Source: Pedobacter hartonius (lineage in GTDB: Bacteria > Bacteroidota > Bacteroidia > Sphingobacteriales > Sphingobacteriaceae). From it: a stretch of 64,000 nucleotides of DNA. The DNA lies in the NCBI RefSeq assembly GCF_900107535.1, contig NZ_FNRA01000003.1:484515-548514 (forward strand), written 5' to 3'. A program made the translations under genes and the position numbers. The notes beneath the pieces were generated by a model. The model was not told the origin of the DNA. It saw only the letters and a program-made list of their open reading frames with translations, and made no database searches. This document shows positions 61,204 through 64,000 of the stretch, piece by piece (position 1 is the first letter of the stretch; each line of letters begins with the position of its first letter).

Positions 61204-61254
61204 CGTTAATCAGATTTATAAATGGTTAGAAATTGAGGCGCCAAAGAAAGGACT

Positions 61255-61884
61255 CTAACGCTCTTCGTATTTGTAAGCAGAATTTTGGTGTGTCACTAAA
61301 CGTAGTGGTCCATATTCATTTTCATTGGCTACACACATGCGCTCCATAGCTACATGAGTAAATAGTGGGCTTAGATGAGTGGGAAGCAGTTTATTGATAG
61401 CATGAAACACTTCCATTGGCAATTTAGCTTCGTAGAAATAACCCGAACGCAGCAGTATATCAATCGTATCTTCAACAATGGACAGCGTATCATCCCCCTC
61501 CGGAAGATCTTCAAATTCCCAGCTTACATCCTCCCTCAACCGAAACAGTTCTTCTTCTTCATTCTGTTCGTTCACACTGTAATAAGTATGAATCCACTTT
61601 CCGTTATATTTCTCTTTGTGTACTGATATGAGCAACTGCGTATTATCATCTACTGAAGGAAAGAAGCGATGTAGCATACTTTCTTCCAGTGCGACTGCTA
61701 TCCTTTCAAGTTCATCACTGGTATAAAATGGACGTTGAAGGGATTCAACCTCTTCAACATATTCAGGTGTCACACCGATTAAAAAAGAAAGCTGTCCAGC
61801 AGTATAGCCTTTGGCAATTCTTTGCAACATGATGCGGTATAGGGTTTCTAATTGGAATACTGTGATTACTTTAGTAGTTTTCAT
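61255..61884 (-). CDS. Hypothetical protein with N-terminal XRE-like helix-turn-helix
   Basis: A 209-residue soluble protein. Residues ~15-70 resemble an XRE helix-turn-helix (ETLYRIMLQRIAKGYTAGQL, SFLIGVTPEYVEEVESLQRP). The rest is acidic and not recognised (VNEQNEEEELFRLREDVSWE, DTIDILLRSGYFYEAKLPME). It precedes the SusC gene by 51 bases on the same strand and could regulate the operon, although the body of the protein may have another function. Paralogue-like in style to the proteins at 62091 and 63027. Confidence 0.6.
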   Translation of the reverse strand: MKTTKVITVFQLETLYRIMLQRIAKGYTAGQLSFLIGVTPEYVEEVESLQRPFYTSDELERIAVALEESMLHRFFPSVDDNTQLLISVHKEKYNGKWIHTYYSVNEQNEEEELFRLREDVSWEFEDLPEGDDTLSIVEDTIDILLRSGYFYEAKLPMEVFHAINKLLPTHLSPLFTHVAMERMCVANENEYGPLRLVTHQNSAYKYEER

Positions 61885-61962
61885 TTATGATATAAGTTTA
61901 AAAGTTAGACAAAGCGCCGCCATCACGAGATATTTGATGCCCTCGTTGCAGATCTGAATAAA

Positions 61963-62015
61963 AGAAAAAAGCGGGCGGTATGGAACATCATCCAACCTAA
62001 ATTATACCGCCCGCT
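61963..62015 (-). terminator. Intrinsic terminator of the 62091 gene
   Basis: AGCGGGCGGTAT at 61970-61981 and its exact complement at 62004-62015 form a 12-bp stem with a 22-base loop; on the minus strand it runs into TTTTTTCTTTTATT. It lies 75 bases past the stop of the minus-strand gene. Confidence 0.8.
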
Positions 62016-62090
62016 ACTGACTTAATCAGGTGGTTTAATGATGGTTGTTTGTGAATGGAGAGTTGATGTTTGCATGATGGTTATTGTATA

Positions 62091-62609
62091 CTAGGGTTTA
62101 CCAGAATTCTTTTTATCGGTATTATTGGGAGTATCCGGCATTACATAACCGACATCTGAAACCACCGGGGGCTTTAAGGCATACGGGAATTTGGTGTAAT
62201 ACTCTTCCAGTACGATTTCCATAGTGAGATCCTGGATGGTGATTACTTCCCGCATCCAGGTGACCAGTGCAACCAGGCACTTCTCAGATCTGCTTAGAAC
62301 TCCCAAGCCTTTAATCTTGGGGAAAGGATCTGCAGATGACTTTGTATTTGAGTTTTTTTGTTTTTTCTTACTTCTTTCATTCAGGATGATTGGAGAATCT
62401 ACTAGGTCAGCTAGGATGATAATGAAGTCCAAAATGGTAGTGATATCAGAAACCCGAAGCTTGGTTAGCTTCTTTTGGCTTAGGATAGCTAGGACAGTTC
62501 TGTGGAATGTCGCGACATGGGCATAGGTGTATTTTGAGGGAACATACTGCGCCTGTTCTTTATTCTTTACTGTAGAAATTTTGGGTGATTCTTTTCTGTT
62601 AGTACTCAT
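62091..62609 (-). CDS. Hypothetical basic protein, 172 aa
   Basis: I do not recognise this protein. The N-terminal 30 residues are basic and unstructured; helices follow (YAHVATFHRTVLAILSQKKL, ITTILDFIIILADLVDSPII) and a Lys-rich linker (ERSKKKQKNSN). The second half contains KCLVALVTWMREVITIQDLT and a Pro/Asn-rich tail. No signal peptide. It is divergent from the XRE gene at 63027 with the 110-bp inverted-repeat element between them, and has its own terminator. Confidence 0.55.
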   Translation of the reverse strand: MSTNRKESPKISTVKNKEQAQYVPSKYTYAHVATFHRTVLAILSQKKLTKLRVSDITTILDFIIILADLVDSPIILNERSKKKQKNSNTKSSADPFPKIKGLGVLSRSEKCLVALVTWMREVITIQDLTMEIVLEEYYTKFPYALKPPVVSDVGYVMPDTPNNTDKKNSGKP

Positions 62610-62662
62610 TTCTATTTGGTTAGAATTTAAAAATGAATCTCTTCTACAACATTATCCAAAAT

Positions 62663-62772
62663 AATAGGGCTTGGACTTCACTGCTTTTGCACGCGGTACC
62701 GCCAGGAACCACTCAAACCCTAAAAGGATTTAAGTTGACAACAAAAGACTTAAGTGAAGTCCAAGCCCTATT
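62663..62772. repeat. 110-bp element with perfect 20-bp inverted ends
   Basis: AATAGGGCTTGGACTTCACT at 62663-62682 recurs as its exact reverse complement at 62753-62772. Inside are a second paired segment (CTTTTG at 62684 with CAAAAG at 62742), a perfect 10-bp palindrome GCGGTACCGC at 62693-62702, and a competing stem TTAAGT/ACTTAA (62730-62735 with 62748-62753). No target-site duplication is evident. It may be a miniature transposable element or a structured RNA. It lies in the 417-base gap upstream of two divergent genes; the open frame that crosses it does not look like a real protein. Confidence 0.75.
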
Positions 62773-63026
62773 TCTTCTTGATACCGCAAAGGTAAAAAGA
62801 ATCCACAGAGAATGGACTTATCACTTATCTTCTTGCTGTCTAACTGGCGGTTTTCCGTGCAAGAGATTTCATTCACCTACTAATACAATAGGTTTTTACC
62901 TTAAAAATTACTCATTGTTTATAAATAGTTATTTTATTAAGCAAATGTAAGTAAAATAATTTATTACATCCACATATCGAGGTGTTAAATATTTTATTTT
63001 TTGCTCTCTTGCTTTCCATTAAACTA

Positions 63027-63413
63027 ATGATGGAAGAGATTATTAATATCACTATGTCTGAGCTTGACTATTTTTTAATCAAGCGTATAAAAGAACTTCG
63101 TGATCACCATAATCTATCGCAGGTGCAGTTGAGTCATAAAATGAATTTATCATCTGGATTTGTAGGAAAAGTTGAATTATTGACTGCGCCTGATAAGTAT
63201 AGCATCCGTCATTTGAAATTACTGGCGAATGTTTTTAAAGTAGAAAGCATTGGCGAATTATTCCCCATTCCCCTTCCAGAGCACGATTTAATAGTGCTTA
63301 CTCTAAGAATTACTTACAATCAAAAAAAAGATGGTACCCCTTCAAAAAAGAAACTAACTGAGGTGATTAAGATAGATCCAGTTAAACCTAAAAAAGATTC
63401 AGAAGATTCTTAA
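63027..63413 (+). CDS. XRE-family helix-turn-helix protein
   Basis: A 128-residue protein from MMEEIINITMSELDYFLIKR. The XRE helix-turn-helix is clear: IKELRDHHNLSQVQLSHKMN, LSSGFVGKVELLTAPDKYSI, HLKLLANVFKVESIGELFP. A short basic tail follows (NQKKDGTPSKKKL, KKDSEDS). The upstream ATG at 62982 would add a hydrophobic stretch foreign to the family, so 63027 is chosen. Possible regulator of the neighbouring restriction-like gene. Confidence 0.78.
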   Translation: MMEEIINITMSELDYFLIKRIKELRDHHNLSQVQLSHKMNLSSGFVGKVELLTAPDKYSIRHLKLLANVFKVESIGELFPIPLPEHDLIVLTLRITYNQKKDGTPSKKKLTEVIKIDPVKPKKDSEDS

Positions 63414-63529
63414 TATCCCATGCACTGTTCTTAAATAATCATTTGAACCATATTCGGCTCTTAACGCAGTATTGTTGAAAGTTAACAACCCACGAAGTTT
63501 CACATCCCAGAATTACCAAAAGAAAGCTC

Positions 63530-63922
63530 ATGCCCACCAACGAAAAACCAAAGAGAAATCCTAAATGGAATCGGGATGAAATCATTTTAGCGTTAGACCT
63601 TTATTTCAGAATTAGACCAGGACAAATTCATTCCAGTAATCCTGAGGTCATAGCCCTCTCCATTCTAATAAACAAGTTACCGAGCTTCGAGGACAAACCT
63701 GATCAAGAACGGTATCGGAACGCCAATGGAGTAAGTTTGAAATTGAGTAATTTTTTAGCCATAGATGATTCACAGGAACAAAAGGGAATGCAATCCTTCA
63801 GCCGCTTAGACCAGGAAATCTTCAATGAATTTAAGGACAAAAAAGAAATCCTTAGAAATATCGTAAGAAAAATCAAGGCAGCGTTAAATGATCCGGAAAT
63901 CAACCTGGAATTGCAACATTAA
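63530..63922 (+). CDS. N-terminal domain of a McrA-like HNH restriction enzyme, truncated by an IS
   Basis: A 130-residue fragment with the N-terminal DNA-recognition-type domain of ScoMcrA-like HNH endonucleases: NPKWNRDEIILALDLYFRIR, SNPEVIALSILINKLPSFED, YRNANGVSLKLSNFLAIDDS and RLDQEIFNEFKDKKEILRNI. Full-length proteins continue into a linker and an HNH nuclease. Here the frame stops at 63922 and the end of an IS3-type element begins within about 15 bases, so the stop may be created by the insertion. The nuclease domain, if present, lies beyond the window. Truncated product likely inactive. Confidence 0.65.
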   Translation: MPTNEKPKRNPKWNRDEIILALDLYFRIRPGQIHSSNPEVIALSILINKLPSFEDKPDQERYRNANGVSLKLSNFLAIDDSQEQKGMQSFSRLDQEIFNEFKDKKEILRNIVRKIKAALNDPEINLELQH

Positions 63923-63935
63923 AGTTGACATTTAG

Positions 63936-64000
63936 TTAAGCGGCAATATTTTGTTTATTTAAGTTTCTACCAAATTCTTCTGGGGACAAGTATCCCAGTG
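63936..64000 (-). mobile_element. IS3-family element, C-terminal end of its transposase
   Basis: On the minus strand the last bases encode LGYLSPEEFGRNLNKQNIAA and a stop at 63936-63938. LGYLSPEEF is the conserved C-terminus of IS3-family OrfB transposases. The element's end would lie between 63920 and 63936 (TTGACATTTAGT region), and the rest of it extends past the window. It abuts the truncated McrA-like gene. Confidence 0.75.

Noticed and set aside
62663..62772. Retron-type RNA with paired ends
   Set aside because: No reverse transcriptase gene is in the window and the internal structure does not match an msr/msd layout that I can recognise.
62633..62950. 105-residue open frame on the plus strand
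   Set aside because: It is produced by reading through the 110-bp inverted-repeat element; no protein-like pattern.

Overview
The window looks like a chromosomal segment of a Sphingobacteriaceae-type Bacteroidota, most likely Pedobacter or a close relative. The reasons are the SusC/SusD/TlpA operon, the ECF sigma/FecR/STN-TonB receptor trio, the OMP-beta-barrel receptors, three DUF6266 proteins, a DUF6520-like peptide, the near absence of Shine-Dalgarno sequences and the TAnnTTTG-like promoter elements. No rRNA or tRNA gene was seen. Identifications rest on reading motifs, not on database searches.

Layout. 1-1.7 kb: the 3' part of a metallophosphoesterase and a small unknown gene. 1.8-7.6 kb: an LGFP-repeat protein divergent from a four-gene operon of ECF sigma factor, membrane anti-sigma-like TPR protein, small unknown protein and signal-peptide-bearing TPR-CHAT protease. 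This is one of the two most interesting systems here. 7.6-16.1 kb: ordinary accessory genes (molybdopterin-fold protein, DUF808, Crp/Fnr, epimerase, DUF3072, NYN-LOTUS, VOC, a receiver lacking its Asp, serine hydrolase) mixed with three gene remnants and a candidate small RNA. 16.4-20.8 kb: sigma/FecR/TonB receptor cell-surface signalling trio. 20.8-25.5 kb: DHFR-like, VOC, a decayed TlpA-like gene, AraC regulator, Tet(X)-like flavoprotein and DoxX-like protein.

25.6-36.5 kb looks like an integrated accessory element. It holds an XRE regulator, a RadC/JAB protein, three DUF6266 paralogues and overlapping genes that resemble a phage lysis set (holin-like membrane protein, CHAP hydrolase, lipoprotein with a C-terminal membrane segment like a unimolecular spanin). 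An excisionase-like HTH protein follows, then a truncated XRE repressor divergent from a DinB-DnaE mutagenesis pair. 36.8-49.6 kb: alpha/beta hydrolase, beta-propeller and sugar dehydrogenase pair, acyltransferase, TonB receptor, SDR, an ABC transporter whose permease is fused to a lipoprotein-like domain, S41 peptidase and VOC. Between the permease and the peptidase lies a striking array of 25-bp palindromes at a 41-bp period.

49.9-61.9 kb is the second system. It contains an RteC-like protein, a Crp-like regulator, a LanKC/LanL-like kinase-cyclase gene broken by one in-frame stop, a MauE/DoxX redox protein and an exported two-cysteine peptide. Facing it across a perfect 34-bp palindrome is a SusC-SusD-TlpA operon. 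The last 2 kb hold an XRE gene, a 110-bp element with perfect 20-bp inverted ends, and the N-terminal part of a McrA-like restriction gene cut off by an IS3-family element that runs out of the window.
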